Assembly: GCA_030737835.1 (NCBI GenBank)
Contig: CM060849.1
Location: 18,580,579 to 18,644,578 of the forward strand
Source: Acorus gramineus
Taxonomy: Eukaryota; Streptophyta; Magnoliopsida; Acorales; Acoraceae
Direction: 5' to 3'
DNA: 64,000 nucleotides
In this document: positions 62,735 through 64,000 of the stretch, in pieces
Layout: each line of letters opens with the position of its first letter
Numbering within the stretch: the stretch's first letter is position 1
Notes under the pieces: model-generated
What the model was told of the DNA's origin: nothing
Database searches by the model: none
Seen by the model: only the letters and a program-made list of their open reading frames with translations
Position numbers and translations under genes: made by a program

Positions 62735-64000
62735 CTGCAAAAATTATACAGTCTGATTGTGTTCCCATTATAAATTCAAGTAATACATGTGAAAATGCAT
62801 CCTGAACAATGTTATTTCCATGCCAAATGAAAAATTACAATATCACCTAATGGTAATTTTAATCGAACTGCAGCAGTAATTTTAAAAATGAACATGTTAT
62901 TAACAGGTCCAACCATTCAAATTATGATCTCCATAATGCAATGGAAACCACTGATTTCATAATTCATGTAACTCATGTAAGGTTGAAATATCAGTCGCCT
63001 TTCATGCAATTATTAAATGCAACTTCAATAATATGAAACTCTTAAAAAAAACTTTATATTATCCACTTTGCTGTGTCTATGTGCATTTTTAAAGTATGGT
63101 GGAAAAGAATATCCATCTGGTGTAATCCAACTGTATAACCAACTAGAATAGTGCAGCCATACAGTCATTAACAGCACTGAGCAAGAGCAAGACAGGGAAC
63201 ACAGAAGGCATGCTCTAATCAAGTAGTTTAGTTTCTCAATTTTCTATGTATTATTCTTCTATGAATTCTGGAAATGATTTATAAGAAGTAATAGCTGTTT
63301 GCAAGTGATATTGAAAATACTATAAACTAATAAAAATGCTGTGCATCAGAAGAGGATATTCTGTTAAGATTTAAAAAGTGACAATGTTTTTTAGTTAAAT
63401 AACATTGATCTTTTTAATTAAAATATCATAGATTCCACATTCTGCAAGAAGACATCCCATCAGCCCCGCAGCAGTACCTCTTCCTTATGATAAATAGGTT
63501 TCCTCCTGCTGAAATAGAGAAGCGGTGATTACTAAGCTCACAAATGCTTCCTCTTCGACTTCATGGAAAGCAGAACACACCGAGGAGTACTTTTGGGTGG
63601 CTTCAAAACATGTCTTTAGACCATTGACTTTATGGAGTGCAAGGGCAGTTGAAGAAGCCGAAGTAAAGAAACATCGGTTAACTAAAATCACATCAGGGAA
63701 TCCACTTCACATGTAGGACCTATAATATTTATTATGTTAGTACCATCTAAGCCATCCATTCAATGGTGCATCAGCTTAACAGATCTTCTAAATCAGTTGC
63801 CTTCCCACTATCCCCTGTCCCTCCACCCCCACCCCCACCCCCAAGGCCTCAGACTGATCATAGCACCTGTTGAGTTATTCAACCTTGATATCATGCCACC
63901 AATCCCACTGCACCCATGTTGTAGTTTACACAGGGGACATTTATATCATGAGAGTTAAGTTGGCCATCAAGTATGGCCTTGATGGGCAAAGAAAATTCAT
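62735..64000. other. Probable intron or upstream region of the E2 gene; nothing identified
   Basis: If the E2 gene is whole, this is intron sequence. It has a (CCCCCA)n-like run at about 63825-63842. An open stretch at 63485-63691 on the minus strand reads plausibly but resembles no family I know. Confidence 0.4.

Noticed and set aside
1-64000. CRISPR arrays, bacterial operons, tRNA or rRNA genes, LTR elements
   Set aside because: No spaced direct-repeat array, no intact tRNA fold and no recognisable long terminal repeat pair or gag-pol domain was seen by eye.

Overview
The window is AT-rich nuclear DNA of a flowering plant, most likely a dicot. The evidence is spliced genes with GT-AG introns, plant-specific families (HD-Zip II, KNOX I, XTH, CBM22-GH10 xylanase), many microsatellites, MITE-like DNA elements, tRNA-derived SINEs and LINE scraps. 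The species cannot be named from the sequence.

Layout. 1-9700 is gene-poor: a non-autonomous hAT element, a LINE scrap, SINE and MITE copies, and a broken exon of a serine carboxypeptidase (S28). 9788-10871 (+) is an intact three-exon HD-Zip class II gene very close to HAT22/HAT9. 10872-30360 is a 19-kb intergenic stretch with at least two long-inverted-repeat elements flanked by perfect 9-bp duplications, a hAT element nested in a SINE, a LINE fragment and a minisatellite. 30361-36144 (+) is an intact five-exon class I KNOX gene of the KNAT1/BREVIPEDICELLUS type, with a 4.3-kb third intron. 37766-39783 (-) is an intact four-exon XTH gene of the XTH6/XTH7 type, convergent with the KNOX gene. 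39784-45906 is intergenic with several inverted-repeat elements. 45907-58646 (-) holds two tandem GH10 xylanase genes. The upstream one is complete with two CBM22 modules; the downstream one has three CBM22 modules and its first exon is not settled. 58647-62058 is intergenic with an inverted pair of one MITE family. 62059-62734 (-) carries the last three exons of a diverged RAD6-like ubiquitin-conjugating E2 whose N-terminal exons were not found.

How the genes relate. There are no operons. Two genes are developmental homeodomain regulators (HD-Zip II, KNOX I) and three encode wall-polysaccharide enzymes (one XTH, two xylanases). The KNOX/XTH neighbourhood is not evidence of co-regulation. The xylanase pair is a true tandem duplication: exon order, phases and even one exon length (178 bp) are shared, but module number differs. 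Exon boundaries were worked out by hand from splice sites, reading phase and family alignment from memory; no database or transcript was consulted.
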